Assembly (NCBI RefSeq): GCF_013359595.1
Contig: NZ_JABFMP010000022.1
Span: 1-64,000, forward strand
Length of the DNA: 64,000 nt
Reading direction: 5' to 3'
DNA from: Pseudomonas sp. C1C7
GTDB taxonomy: Bacteria; Pseudomonadota; Gammaproteobacteria; Pseudomonadales; Pseudomonadaceae
Both the position numbers and the translations under genes were made by a program. Below the pieces are notes generated by a model that did not search any database, was not told the origin of the DNA, and saw only the letters and a list, made by a program, of their open reading frames with translations. This document shows, in pieces, positions 9,737 through 18,723 of the stretch. Position 1 is the first letter of the stretch. Every line of letters begins with the position of its first letter.

Positions 9737-10771
9737 TTATTCCTCGGGTGTCGCAAATTCACCGCGCTGAATCGCGCGCATGAAATCTAATTTCAGTAAT
9801 AAATTTTGCATTCCCTCAACGTCGAGCCGTTCGGTATTGTGGGAGTTGTAATCTTCCATAGTGGAAATCTTTTCCTCACCTTGCTCAACAAATTTACTGT
9901 AATTCAAATCACGCAAATCTGGAGGAACGCGGAAGTAGGCTCCCATGTCTTCAGCACAAGCCATCTCTTCGCGACTTAGCAAAGCCTCGTAAAGTTTTTC
10001 GCCGTGACGTGTTCCGATGATTTGGATGGGATGCTCGGGTTGTCCGAGCAATGCCGTCAACGCCCGGGCAAGTGTCTCTACTGTGGCAGCAGGGGCTTTC
10101 TGGACAAAGAGGTCACCATTGTTACCATTCTCAAAAGCGTACAAAACCAGATCGACGGCATCCGCCAGTGTCATCATGAAGCGTGTCATGTTGGGATCAG
10201 TAATTGACAGGGATTTACCTGCGCGAATCTGCTCAATGAACAGAGGGATCACAGACCCACGAGATGCCATGACATTCCCGTAGCGAGTGCCACAGATGAC
10301 GGTCTTAGATTCGTCCACATTGCGGGACTTGGCTACCATCACTTTTTCCATCATGGCTTTGGAGATGCCCATGGCGTTGATGGGATATACAGCCTTATCG
10401 GTACTCAGACAAACAACGCGCTTGACTTCGTTCTGGATCGCGGCTTCAAGAACGTTATCGGTCCCAATAACATTAGTCTTGACGGCTTCCATCGGATGAA
10501 ACTCACAGGACGGAACCTGCTTGAGCGCTGCTGCGTGAAAAATATAATCAACACCGCGGGTAGCATTCAAAACGCTTTGGTAATCGCGCACATCACCAAT
10601 ATAGAATTTCAGCTTCGGGTTGCTGTACCGCTTGCGCATGTCATCTTGTTTCTTTTCGTCACGGCTGAAAATGCGAATTTCAGCAATATCGGTGTCGAGG
10701 AAACGCTTCAAGACTGCGTTACCGAACGAACCTGTACCACCAGAGATAAGAAGTTTTTTTCCACTAAACAT
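9737..10771 (-). CDS. fnlA: UDP-GlcNAc 4,6-dehydratase/5-epimerase (FnlA/WbjB/CapE)
   Basis: First enzyme of UDP-L-FucNAc synthesis. It dehydrates UDP-GlcNAc and inverts C5 to enter the L-sugar series. The SDR fold is shown by GGTGSFGNAVLKRF at the N-terminus and LSTDKAVYPINAMGISK, where methionine again stands for the SDR tyrosine (MxxxK), normal for this family. Length 344 residues fits. The soluble fold without membrane segments separates it from WbpM at the other end of the operon. It is followed directly by fnlB and fnlC. Confidence 0.94.
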   Translation of the reverse strand: MFSGKKLLISGGTGSFGNAVLKRFLDTDIAEIRIFSRDEKKQDDMRKRYSNPKLKFYIGDVRDYQSVLNATRGVDYIFHAAALKQVPSCEFHPMEAVKTNVIGTDNVLEAAIQNEVKRVVCLSTDKAVYPINAMGISKAMMEKVMVAKSRNVDESKTVICGTRYGNVMASRGSVIPLFIEQIRAGKSLSITDPNMTRFMMTLADAVDLVLYAFENGNNGDLFVQKAPAATVETLARALTALLGQPEHPIQIIGTRHGEKLYEALLSREEMACAEDMGAYFRVPPDLRDLNYSKFVEQGEEKISTMEDYNSHNTERLDVEGMQNLLLKLDFMRAIQRGEFATPEE

Positions 10772-10803
10772 AATGACCTACCCTTGCCGCGAACCAGGCA
10801 ATG

Positions 10804-11586
10804 TTACTTAGTTCGTAATGCTGAATAAATTAGCTCGTCTTTTTGCTGTGCACTTGGATAGCTAATCAGAACGGCACGGTATGCCCCCTTGAAAACGAAA
10901 AAACTACCGGCTGCAATCCCCACTACACCACACGCAGCGACCACATTGCGCATGTCGCCAAGCGATCCACCTCCGCCCAGAATCGTAATGGGTATGTGGA
11001 CCGTCTGACGAAGCTTCTGGGCTAGATCGATATCATAGCCCTTCATTCGACCGTCGTTTTCAATGGAGTTTATAACTATTTCACCGGCGCCAAGCTTCTC
11101 TACTTCCAAGGCAACATCAAGAACGCTCCGCTTGGTATTGCGAGTTCCATTATGCGTCCAGACATCGCAGGCCTTGCTTAGCATCCGAGACTTATAATCG
11201 AGCACGACGACAACACTTTGACTCCCAATTTCTTCGGCGATTTGGGTGATCAGCGCGGGGTTATCCAGGGCAGCCGAACTGATAGCGACCTTTTCGACGC
11301 CCAACGCAATAATTTCTTTCGCCTGTTTCGCCGTACGTATTCCACCACCGTAGCAAAGAGGCATACGGCATTCAGCGGCCAGATTTGCTATTTGCTTATA
11401 GTTAGGCTCAGCATTATTAACCGTAGCATCGATATCAATAACAATCAGTTCGTCAGCTTCTTTCTCGTTGAAAATTTTCACGGCGTTGATTGGATCACCA
11501 ACATATTTTGGATCCTTAAATTTTACTGTCTTAACTAGCCCGCCATCTTGAATCAAAAGACATGGAATAATTCGTGGTCTTAGCAT
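10804..11586 (-). CDS. hisF2: HisF-like subunit of the sugar acetamidino module (HisF2/WbuZ)
   Basis: TIM-barrel protein of 260 residues, homologous to the cyclase subunit of imidazole glycerol phosphate synthase. With HisH2 it should deliver ammonia from glutamine to the WbpG amidotransferase. Phosphate-loop motifs are kept (YGGGIRT, ILGGGGSLGD) and the second catalytic aspartate is present in VLDYKSR. The first is lost: the family CLDVKDG at residues 9-15 reads CLLIQDG here, so Asp11 is leucine. That argues against a role in histidine synthesis. The context between wbpG/hisH2 and fnlA supports the polysaccharide role. Confidence 0.88.
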   Translation of the reverse strand: MLRPRIIPCLLIQDGGLVKTVKFKDPKYVGDPINAVKIFNEKEADELIVIDIDATVNNAEPNYKQIANLAAECRMPLCYGGGIRTAKQAKEIIALGVEKVAISSAALDNPALITQIAEEIGSQSVVVVLDYKSRMLSKACDVWTHNGTRNTKRSVLDVALEVEKLGAGEIVINSIENDGRMKGYDIDLAQKLRQTVHIPITILGGGGSLGDMRNVVAACGVVGIAAGSFFVFKGAYRAVLISYPSAQQKDELIYSALRTK

Positions 11587-11587
11587 T

Positions 11588-12202
11588 TCATAGTTCCGCG
11601 AAATTTTTCAGTAGGCCCACCCCAAAGTGGTGGCTCTTTTCGGGATGAAACTGGACGCCATACACATTATCCGCACGGACAGCACAGCTAAAATCCAATC
11701 CATAGTTAGAAGATGCAGCGATATGTTCAGAATTCAAGCATTCGAAAAAGAAAGAGTGAAGGAAGTAGAAACGAGCTTCTTTTTCGAAGCCCTTGAAAAG
11801 GGAATTATTCAATGAAGGCGAAACATCATTCCACCCCATATGCGGCAATGGCAAGTCCGATAACTCCGGAACAGCTTTGAATGACCGGACCTTCCCAGGG
11901 ACCCACCCCAAACCAGGCAGCGACCCTTCCTCACTGCTGTCGGAGAGAATCTGCATACCAACGCATATTCCCAGCACAGGAATCTTCGATTCCACTACGA
12001 GGTTATCCAAGACTGGCCGCATGCCTGACGCGTCAAGACGTTCGATCGCATGGTCAAATGCCCCGACTCCGGGCAGGATTATTTTAGAGGCAGCTTCGAG
12101 TTCGGCTGCACATTTCGCTACAGCCACAGGAATATGTAATCGTCGGTAAACATTGACGAACGCCTGAATATTTCCCAAACCATAATCTACGATTGTGATC
12201 AT
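11588..12202 (-). CDS. hisH2: HisH-like glutaminase of the sugar acetamidino module (HisH2/WbuY)
   Basis: Class I glutamine amidotransferase of 204 residues. The triad is complete: Cys80 in GICVGMQ, His186 and Glu188 in FHPEKSH. It hydrolyses glutamine and passes ammonia through HisF2 to WbpG. Its ATG overlaps the wbpG stop codon (ATGA), and the hisF2 gene begins one base after its own stop, so wbpG, hisH2 and hisF2 are probably translationally coupled. A role in histidine synthesis is unlikely given the context. Confidence 0.9.
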   Translation of the reverse strand: MITIVDYGLGNIQAFVNVYRRLHIPVAVAKCAAELEAASKIILPGVGAFDHAIERLDASGMRPVLDNLVVESKIPVLGICVGMQILSDSSEEGSLPGLGWVPGKVRSFKAVPELSDLPLPHMGWNDVSPSLNNSLFKGFEKEARFYFLHSFFFECLNSEHIAASSNYGLDFSCAVRADNVYGVQFHPEKSHHFGVGLLKNFAEL

Positions 12203-13341
12203 CTGAAGAGTCTTCTTTCCAAACCAAGTGCGCTTAGCACCCGAGAGCCGATCCCGATGAGGAAGCGTTTGTTTTTGTAGTCAAGACACGTCTTGTTATG
12301 ACCTTCAAAAATGCTCTGAAGCTCAGGGACAGTCAAGTCTAATTTATGAGCCACATACTCAAATTCGGATTGCAGAAATTTCTCATCCAGCTCAGGCTTG
12401 GAAATACGTTCCAACGCGGCGTCACGTGTTAATTGACCGGTCATGATGAGGCTCGAAAAATGCGCCCGACGCTTTTCGTATCCGAATTTTCGAGGCATCC
12501 AATAATCTTCGTAAAAACGGGTGAACCTCGATTCGTGGTGTTTGTGTTGGAAACGCTTCCAGCCGAACAACCGTTCTAGGGTCTCCTCAGCCTCACTTTT
12601 AATATAAGGCAGCAAATTCAAAGGACGAATCACTTTCATACCCAAGACGTAGCGATAGTAAATTTTGTAGGACAGCACATCGACAATCGGAAAACTTTTC
12701 AGTTTCCGCGAGCCGAATTTATTATGTATGTCATTAATAAGTATCTTATCAATACCTGGATAAGCGCCCCACTCTTCGGGTTCACGACAGCACTCGGTTG
12801 AATAGTTCCCCCCTGTCAATACATACTTGATCTTATGAGCCTTAGCAAACTTATACAGGCCAGAGAAGAATGCGGTATCTTGAGGAATGTCCTGATCCGG
12901 AACTTGAGACTTCAAGAACGCAACCTGCAAACTCTTCATCTCTTCCCAGTTGATTACTTCGGTATAAAGGTCCAAACCCAGACCATCAACAAGCTTTTCG
13001 ATATTCCCGACGGCCTGATCAGTATTCCAGCCAGCATCCACGTGAAAAAGCAGAGGCCTGAGACCCATTTTTTCCTTTGCGACATATACAAGATAAGAGC
13101 TGTCAAGCCCACCACTTAGACCGATGATGCAGTCAAACTCCTTACCTTCACCTTCTTTTCTAATTTTATCCGCAATTTTCATCAACTCGGCTTCGCCGAT
13201 TGATCCAGTGTCCCAATTGGGACGGATATTATTCTCAAAATTCAAGCAATATTCGCATTGACCATCTTGCGAAAAAGTGAGATTAGGATCACTGGTATCC
13301 ATAATGCATGTGCGGCAAATGTTGTATTTCTTCAGACTCAT
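12199..13341 (-). CDS. wbpG: N-acetyl sugar amidotransferase (WbpG/WbuX/LfnA family)
   Basis: Converts an acetamido group of a nucleotide-activated or lipid-linked sugar to an acetamidino group, using ATP and ammonia supplied by HisH2/HisF2. Visible are two CxxC pairs (Cys9/Cys12 and Cys29/Cys32) and the PP-loop ATPase motif GLSGGLDSSYL at about residues 74-84. Length 380 residues fits the family. WbpG proteins act on ManNAc3NAcA in P. aeruginosa O5, while LfnA and WbuX make L-FucNAm in P. aeruginosa O12 and E. coli O145. Adjacent fnlABC favours L-FucNAm, but sequence alone does not decide, so the symbol names the family. Confidence 0.9.
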   Translation of the reverse strand: MSLKKYNICRTCIMDTSDPNLTFSQDGQCEYCLNFENNIRPNWDTGSIGEAELMKIADKIRKEGEGKEFDCIIGLSGGLDSSYLVYVAKEKMGLRPLLFHVDAGWNTDQAVGNIEKLVDGLGLDLYTEVINWEEMKSLQVAFLKSQVPDQDIPQDTAFFSGLYKFAKAHKIKYVLTGGNYSTECCREPEEWGAYPGIDKILINDIHNKFGSRKLKSFPIVDVLSYKIYYRYVLGMKVIRPLNLLPYIKSEAEETLERLFGWKRFQHKHHESRFTRFYEDYWMPRKFGYEKRRAHFSSLIMTGQLTRDAALERISKPELDEKFLQSEFEYVAHKLDLTVPELQSIFEGHNKTCLDYKNKRFLIGIGSRVLSALGLERRLFR

Positions 13342-13372
13342 AAAGCACCTTAAGCATCCACGAATTCCGCTC

Positions 13373-14266
13373 TCACCAGCCAGAGAGAAGACCGTACAGT
13401 TTTTTACGAAGATTATAGAAGAAGCTGTTGCAAGCCGATAGTGCTCTCAGTCTGTTGACCAAACTGGTGTTCGAAAGCAGAATGCCTAGCATATCGCCCT
13501 TCGAACGGCTCGATTCGCATCTGACTTTTTGGTATAGCTCGTCCCTGGATGCATTTGAAAGTTCTGAAGCGTGTCTGTCGTAAAACAAACCGATTGCAGC
13601 CATCCTTGGGGTTAATTTCCTGTTATAGGTGGGGAAGTCTACTAGCATATTAATGCTGTTCCCGCTATGAACCCGCCACATGCAACCAACAATGTCCGAG
13701 TGAACCACGGTCCAATCGACAAAATGAGTGACCGCCAACTCCATCCACGTATCTTCATTCGGCAGTGACTCAGGTACTGGGAAGATCTTTGAAACGACCT
13801 GCCGGCTCATCATGTAAGAGACACCCGTCAAGCCGCCTTGGCCCGCGCGCTTGGGCACAAGATGACCATCAAATTTTTTATTTTCAGAAAGAGTGATCAG
13901 CTTGCAAAGCCCGACAACTGCTTCGTGCTCGCCACAGCCGGCTACCATGGAGAAGCGCGCGGCCAGACTCCCCGCGGGCATGAGATCGTCACCTGCATAG
14001 ATGCAGGTAAATCTGCCCGTCGCGTGTTGCACGCCAAAATTAAACGCAGAACACTTACCTGAATTAGGATTTTTCAACAATCGTAGATTTGTATACTCAG
14101 CAGCCAACGCTTGAAGAATATTATAAGTTTCATCGGTGGAACCGTCATCCACCACAATCAACTCAAAACTTAAACCTTGTTGCCTGAGTATACTGAGCAT
14201 CGCAGACTGGACGTATTTTTCTTCATTTTTAACTGCAACGACTACACTAACATTAAGGTCACTCAT
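13373..14266 (-). CDS. Family 2 glycosyltransferase
   Basis: GT-A fold inverting glycosyltransferase of 297 residues. N-terminal VSVVVAVKNEE and IVVDDGSTDET are the nucleotide-sugar site, and YAGDDLM is the metal-binding DxD-type motif. One hydrophobic patch near the C-terminus may touch the membrane. The ATG at 14266 has AGGAG five bases upstream; an upstream in-frame start at 14293 lacks this. Besides WbpL and the WbuB-like enzyme it is the only transferase in the operon, so by elimination it should add the diacetamido-uronic acid residue. That assignment is inference. Confidence 0.85.
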   Translation of the reverse strand: MSDLNVSVVVAVKNEEKYVQSAMLSILRQQGLSFELIVVDDGSTDETYNILQALAAEYTNLRLLKNPNSGKCSAFNFGVQHATGRFTCIYAGDDLMPAGSLAARFSMVAGCGEHEAVVGLCKLITLSENKKFDGHLVPKRAGQGGLTGVSYMMSRQVVSKIFPVPESLPNEDTWMELAVTHFVDWTVVHSDIVGCMWRVHSGNSINMLVDFPTYNRKLTPRMAAIGLFYDRHASELSNASRDELYQKVRCESSRSKGDMLGILLSNTSLVNRLRALSACNSFFYNLRKKLYGLLSGW

Positions 14267-14289
14267 GTGAGCTCCTATTATCGAATATT

Positions 14290-15528
14290 TCAATACGCAC
14301 TATTGAGTTTGTTTTCGCCTGTGTTTTTAGCCCGAACACTTAAAAAGAAGTTTGCAAAAAACATGAGCAAATATCCGTTACTCAATAGTGTTCCAATCAA
14401 GCCACCTGTAAACAAACCCAGAAAATAGATCAGCCATAAAGCCTTGAATGCATCATCCTCTGACTTTCTGAACCAGCGAAACGTTTGGCCGACAAAAAAT
14501 GAATAAAGCCAGACGCCAAGCCATCCAAAATTTGCAAACCCCTCGGTAAAGAAGACGGCGTTCGAATTTGCCGTGTCATTCCATCCCCATTCGTATTCAA
14601 AAACCAGTTTTTCCAAGTAGACACGATCCAGAGAAAACAATGCAGAAAAGAAAGTACTTGTAGCTCCCAGCAATGGAAGATCATCAAACTGTTGCTTCAA
14701 GACCACCAAAGTATCTGCGGCAGTGAACATCGGAACCGCAACAATGCGCCATACGAGGTGATCAATTGCTCCCGAAGGTAAATACTTTGAGCTATAGAAC
14801 TCCGGGGCAGAAACTCCACCACTTTGTGTGACAGCGCTAGAATCCGCGGTACCGCCCATGGCCAGCAACGTAACAAGGTATAGAACCCCGGCGCACGCGA
14901 CAACGAGGATGACTGCGGTAGCAAAACTGATTTTCTTGCGTTGCGACGCGATATAAAACAATGGCAAAAGCGCATTCAAAAAAAGTGCTTTTTGTAAGAA
15001 ACTGACCGAGTAGCCAAAGAAAATCAGCAGAAACACATAGCGATACTTATGTTTATCAATAAACATTCTTGCGAGACTATAGGGTAGAAATGCGCTGACA
15101 AATATCGTGCTGACATATATCAGCGCGACCTCTGCGCCCTCCCTGCCTTTCAAAAAGGCTCCACGCTGAACGCTCAGTTCATCAGTGTCAGCGCCTGATA
15201 TTGCCGAAAGAATGGGAATGGCTGGGGCTGTATATAAGGTAATGAAAAGAAAGAAGATAAAAACGAACCAAACAAAAAAGTGCACAGTATTTGGTGGGAT
15301 TCTGATTCTTATCGCATGAGGCCTGAAGCGCGAGTCAAATAGAGGAACACTGTAACCTACCAGAACACTGACGATGGCGAAGAATGTCATGAACGCCAAC
15401 TTCAGAAAGTACTCACTTGGCAACAAAGCGAAATTAACAAAAAGGGGGAGCCACATGTAAACCAACGACACCGCAAGCACAAACAAAAACACAGCTATTC
15501 GGGTGCTTGTTAAATTATAGAAAAACAT
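14290..15528 (-). CDS. wzy: Probable O-antigen polymerase Wzy
   Basis: Integral membrane protein of about 412 residues with some ten to twelve hydrophobic segments and a larger hydrophilic loop around residues 220-330, the usual architecture of Wzy. The sequence is not recognisably close to a named Wzy, which is normal because these proteins are very diverse. It sits between wzx and a glycosyltransferase and is the only polymerase candidate inside the operon. The ATG at 15528 has AGAGG five bases upstream and is preferred to a GTG at 15534. Confidence 0.75.
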   Translation of the reverse strand: MFFYNLTSTRIAVFLFVLAVSLVYMWLPLFVNFALLPSEYFLKLAFMTFFAIVSVLVGYSVPLFDSRFRPHAIRIRIPPNTVHFFVWFVFIFFLFITLYTAPAIPILSAISGADTDELSVQRGAFLKGREGAEVALIYVSTIFVSAFLPYSLARMFIDKHKYRYVFLLIFFGYSVSFLQKALFLNALLPLFYIASQRKKISFATAVILVVACAGVLYLVTLLAMGGTADSSAVTQSGGVSAPEFYSSKYLPSGAIDHLVWRIVAVPMFTAADTLVVLKQQFDDLPLLGATSTFFSALFSLDRVYLEKLVFEYEWGWNDTANSNAVFFTEGFANFGWLGVWLYSFFVGQTFRWFRKSEDDAFKALWLIYFLGLFTGGLIGTLLSNGYLLMFFANFFLSVRAKNTGENKLNSAY

Positions 15529-15543
15529 GAACACCTCTGGACA

Positions 15544-16908
15544 TCAAATAAAGCGCAGACGCGCGACATATATAATAGCTAATAAAAACAACGCAACTGC
15601 AACGCCAATAATATATTTTACTCTGCAAAGAAAATCCCAAATTTTCACCTGCGTCACATTCATTACAATTATCAAGTAAACAGTGTAGAAAACAAAACCC
15701 GTGACCGCGTAAACCTCAGTTAGCTTGCTTGGAATCCACAATGCGATAATGGCGACAGCTCCAACTCGTAGCAATAGACCACAGAATTGCAAATACATCG
15801 CGATCGGTTGATTATTGGTGATATGGAGAGCCATGGAGATTGGAGAAGCCAGCAATTGCATAGCAATCCAGGGAACCATGTACAAGATAATTACCCCCGC
15901 CCGCTGCCATTGCTCTCCAAAGATAATCGGGAATACGAATGGTGCCATTGCACCTGCTGCAACCAGTGGAATAATACCCACTTTGACCAGGCCTAAAAGT
16001 GTGTCTAATGTAAAGTTGGAAAGCTGACCTGCTCGTTGCATCTCTGGAGCTTTAGATAGATAAACTTGGGAGACTGCTCCTCCAACAAGGCCTATTGGAG
16101 CCTGCATGAGTTGCATGGCCAAAAGAAGGTATCCAGCCTCCGGGCTCGCAGCCAGGCTCGCGATAAGAATTACGGGGACTTGAATTGCGGCGTTATTCGC
16201 AAGCCCTTCGAGCATAGAGTATTTTGGAAATCGATCGTACTTCTTGAAGAGCTTCCTCATTTTGTGGAACTGAACACCACTTAATGAGCTTTTATCCAAA
16301 AAATAGCTCTTTGTTGCTAACCCGACCGCACCAGCCCCATTATTTATCGTTTGCCCAAGAATGAGACCCAACGGGGTGCTTGCAAAAAAACCATATAGAA
16401 TCTGAACTGACGCTGCGCCGAAGGCTTGTTGCACTTTAGTTTTTGCTATATCTGAAAACCTTTTCTTTCGGCCAGTCCAAAATTGCAATGCGCTGTAGCT
16501 ACCGGAAAAAAAAATTCCGACAGGCAAGACCCACAGATAGTATTGAAGATTTGGCCGGCCAAACAATAGTGAGAGATACTCGGAAAAAAAATACACCACT
16601 AACGCAATGAGCGTACCACTCAGTGCCGACGATACTATGGCTAAAAAAAGTATATTTATCGCGTCAACATCATCCTCAGGGATCGGAATGGCCAATTCAA
16701 ATCTTAGTGTTGCTGCAACAGAAATGACGCTTAGCAATGCCAAGTACACCGATAAGACGCTGAAATCTTCAGGTGTGTAAAGCCTAGTCAGTAACGGAAG
16801 TACACAAAGCATTATTATCTGGGCCACAGCTGTACCGCCAATCAGCACGCTTACGGCCCTGACAAAATCACTCGCTTTATACCTCTCCATCTTTTTCCAG
16901 AATCGCAT
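15544..16908 (-). CDS. wzx: O-antigen flippase Wzx (polysaccharide transport family)
   Basis: Membrane protein of about 454 residues with roughly twelve segments spread over its whole length. The N-terminal GGTAVAQIIMLCVLPLLTRL followed by YTPEDFSVLSVYLA is typical of the MATE-like Wzx/oligosaccharide flippase family. It moves undecaprenyl-linked O units across the inner membrane. The ATG at 16908 (MRFWKKMERYK) is chosen; a TTG at 16920 lies in frame upstream. It is followed after 15 bases by wzy. Confidence 0.88.
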   Translation of the reverse strand: MRFWKKMERYKASDFVRAVSVLIGGTAVAQIIMLCVLPLLTRLYTPEDFSVLSVYLALLSVISVAATLRFELAIPIPEDDVDAINILFLAIVSSALSGTLIALVVYFFSEYLSLLFGRPNLQYYLWVLPVGIFFSGSYSALQFWTGRKKRFSDIAKTKVQQAFGAASVQILYGFFASTPLGLILGQTINNGAGAVGLATKSYFLDKSSLSGVQFHKMRKLFKKYDRFPKYSMLEGLANNAAIQVPVILIASLAASPEAGYLLLAMQLMQAPIGLVGGAVSQVYLSKAPEMQRAGQLSNFTLDTLLGLVKVGIIPLVAAGAMAPFVFPIIFGEQWQRAGVIILYMVPWIAMQLLASPISMALHITNNQPIAMYLQFCGLLLRVGAVAIIALWIPSKLTEVYAVTGFVFYTVYLIIVMNVTQVKIWDFLCRVKYIIGVAVALFLLAIIYVARLRFI

Positions 16909-16966
16909 CACCACACTCAATACTCAAAAAAAATCGCCATGCACTGATCAACTAACGCCAATAAAT

Positions 16967-18061
16967 TTAAGCAATAAGTGCTTGTTTTAGAAATTGAACA
17001 ATTTGTGATTGATCAGCTTCGCGAAGATACGGATGCATCGGCAAACTCAACACCGTACGCGCCACTTCATCTCCGATAGGCAACGAAACAGAATGATCGG
17101 CTACTGCCGGTTGCTTATTCAATGGAATGGGGTAATGCACCACGGTAGGAACACCAAAATTTGAGAGTGTTTTCTGCAGACTATCACGCTGCTCCACGCG
17201 AATTGTATATTGGGCAAAAACACTCTTATTATCAGGATGAATGAAGGGTATAGACTTAACACCCGCTTCGGACAAAAGAGCATCATAGCGTTTGGCAACC
17301 GACTGTCGCAGCTCTACTTCTTCATCAAATATGGTTAACTTCTCGAGCAAAATTGCGGCTTGCAGTGTATCTATGCGGCTGTTCACCCCGACCCTGACGT
17401 GATGATAGCGGCGATCTTGACCATGACGCGCGATTTGACGTAACACGACAGCGATACTTTCATTGTCGGTAAACATCACTCCGCCATCACCATAGCAACC
17501 TAGCGGCTTACTTGGGAAAAAGCTTGAGCATGCAATTGTGGTTAACCCGCAGGACTTTCTATTTTTATAAGTAGCACCAAAACTTTGGGCCGCATCTTCA
17601 ATGACCGGAATTCCGTACTTCTCTGCAATTGTATTAATTGCATCGAAGTCAGCACATTGACCGTACAACGAAACTGGAATAATCGCCTTTGTATTCGGCG
17701 TTATTGCAGACTCAAGGTTCTTTGGATCAAGGTTATAGGTAAATGGATCTACATCGACATAGACGACTTTCGCCCCTAGCAGGGCGGCTGCTTCAGCTGT
17801 CGCAATGTAGCTAAAGCCGGGGGTGATCACTTCGTCACCTGGCCCAATATTCAACGCCATTAAAGCAATCTGAAGAGCATCTGTCCCATTAGCACAAGTA
17901 ATGCAAAATTTGGCACCTACTCTATCTGCAAGTCTCTCTTCCAACTCAGAAACTTCTGGGCCCAAGATATACTGACCGTGCATCAACACCCTCTGAATGG
18001 CAGCGTCCAGTTGGGTTTTAATTCTAGCTTGTTGGTACTTTAGATCGATAAATTCGAGCAT
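16967..18061 (-). CDS. wbpE: UDP-2-acetamido-3-oxo-glucuronate aminotransferase (WbpE)
   Basis: DegT/DnrJ/EryC1 family PLP enzyme of 364 residues. It transfers an amino group from glutamate to C3 of the keto sugar made by WbpB, giving UDP-GlcNAc3NA. The PLP lysine is Lys185 in FFPSKPLGCYGDGG, and EDAAQSFGA supplies the aspartate that holds the cofactor. The ATG at 18061 gives MLEFIDL, matching the WbpE N-terminus; a GTG at 18070 overlaps the wbpD stop codon as GTGA. wbpA, wbpB, wbpD and wbpE are contiguous. Confidence 0.93.
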   Translation of the reverse strand: MLEFIDLKYQQARIKTQLDAAIQRVLMHGQYILGPEVSELEERLADRVGAKFCITCANGTDALQIALMALNIGPGDEVITPGFSYIATAEAAALLGAKVVYVDVDPFTYNLDPKNLESAITPNTKAIIPVSLYGQCADFDAINTIAEKYGIPVIEDAAQSFGATYKNRKSCGLTTIACSSFFPSKPLGCYGDGGVMFTDNESIAVVLRQIARHGQDRRYHHVRVGVNSRIDTLQAAILLEKLTIFDEEVELRQSVAKRYDALLSEAGVKSIPFIHPDNKSVFAQYTIRVEQRDSLQKTLSNFGVPTVVHYPIPLNKQPAVADHSVSLPIGDEVARTVLSLPMHPYLREADQSQIVQFLKQALIA

Positions 18062-18066
18062 TGGAC

Positions 18067-18648
18067 TCACGCATCAATTTTGGTGATAACATTTTCGTTA
18101 AGCACATAATATGCGCCACTGTGCTCACACTTTACTTTTCCTGAACCTATGACAGGAAGCTTTAACTGCTCACCAAATTCGCTCATCCAGCCAATCTGTC
18201 GGGCAGGCACCCCAACCATCAATGCATATGCTGGCACGTCACGATTGATTACAGCTCCCGCCCCAACAAACGCAAACTTTCCGATTACGACACCACAGAC
18301 GATTGTGCAATTTGCACCTAACGTAGCGCCTTTTTTGACCAAAGTATTTCGGTACTGGTCTTTACGCTCTATTAGCGAGCGCGGATTATAGACATTCGTG
18401 AACACCATACTTGGGCCGCAAAACACGCCGTCTTCGAGTGTTACGTTGTCGTATACAGATACGTTATTTTGTATTTTACAAAAATCACCAATTACAACTT
18501 TATTGCCCACGAACACGTTTTGACCCAGAGACACACCACTGCCGATACGTGCGCCGCTACATACGTGAACAAAATGCCACACACGAGAGCCTTCACCGAT
18601 GACCGCTCCATCATCAATTATCGCGCTGCTATGAGCCGAGTAATTCAC
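18067..18648 (-). CDS. wbpD: UDP-GlcNAc3NA N-acetyltransferase (WbpD)
   Basis: Left-handed beta-helix acetyltransferase of 193 residues. Hexapeptide repeats run through most of the protein (for example IGSGVSLGQNVFVGNKVVIG). It uses acetyl-CoA to acetylate the C3 amine made by WbpE, giving UDP-2,3-diacetamido-2,3-dideoxy-glucuronate. The start is a GTG with AGGAG six bases upstream. The coding end overlaps the region used by the alternative wbpE start, so translation of the two is probably coupled. Confidence 0.92.
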   Translation of the reverse strand: MNYSAHSSAIIDDGAVIGEGSRVWHFVHVCSGARIGSGVSLGQNVFVGNKVVIGDFCKIQNNVSVYDNVTLEDGVFCGPSMVFTNVYNPRSLIERKDQYRNTLVKKGATLGANCTIVCGVVIGKFAFVGAGAVINRDVPAYALMVGVPARQIGWMSEFGEQLKLPVIGSGKVKCEHSGAYYVLNENVITKIDA

Positions 18649-18723
18649 TTCACACTCCTGTATCTGCCATTATAAATATTAATTGTAGGCGAAGGCCCAT
18701 CGATAAGATGGGCCAGTTTCGCA

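Noticed and set aside
10804..12202. hisH and hisF as true histidine-biosynthesis genes
   Set aside because: They are coupled to wbpG inside an O-antigen operon and HisF lacks Asp11; no other histidine gene is near except hisC, which belongs to the aromatic operon.
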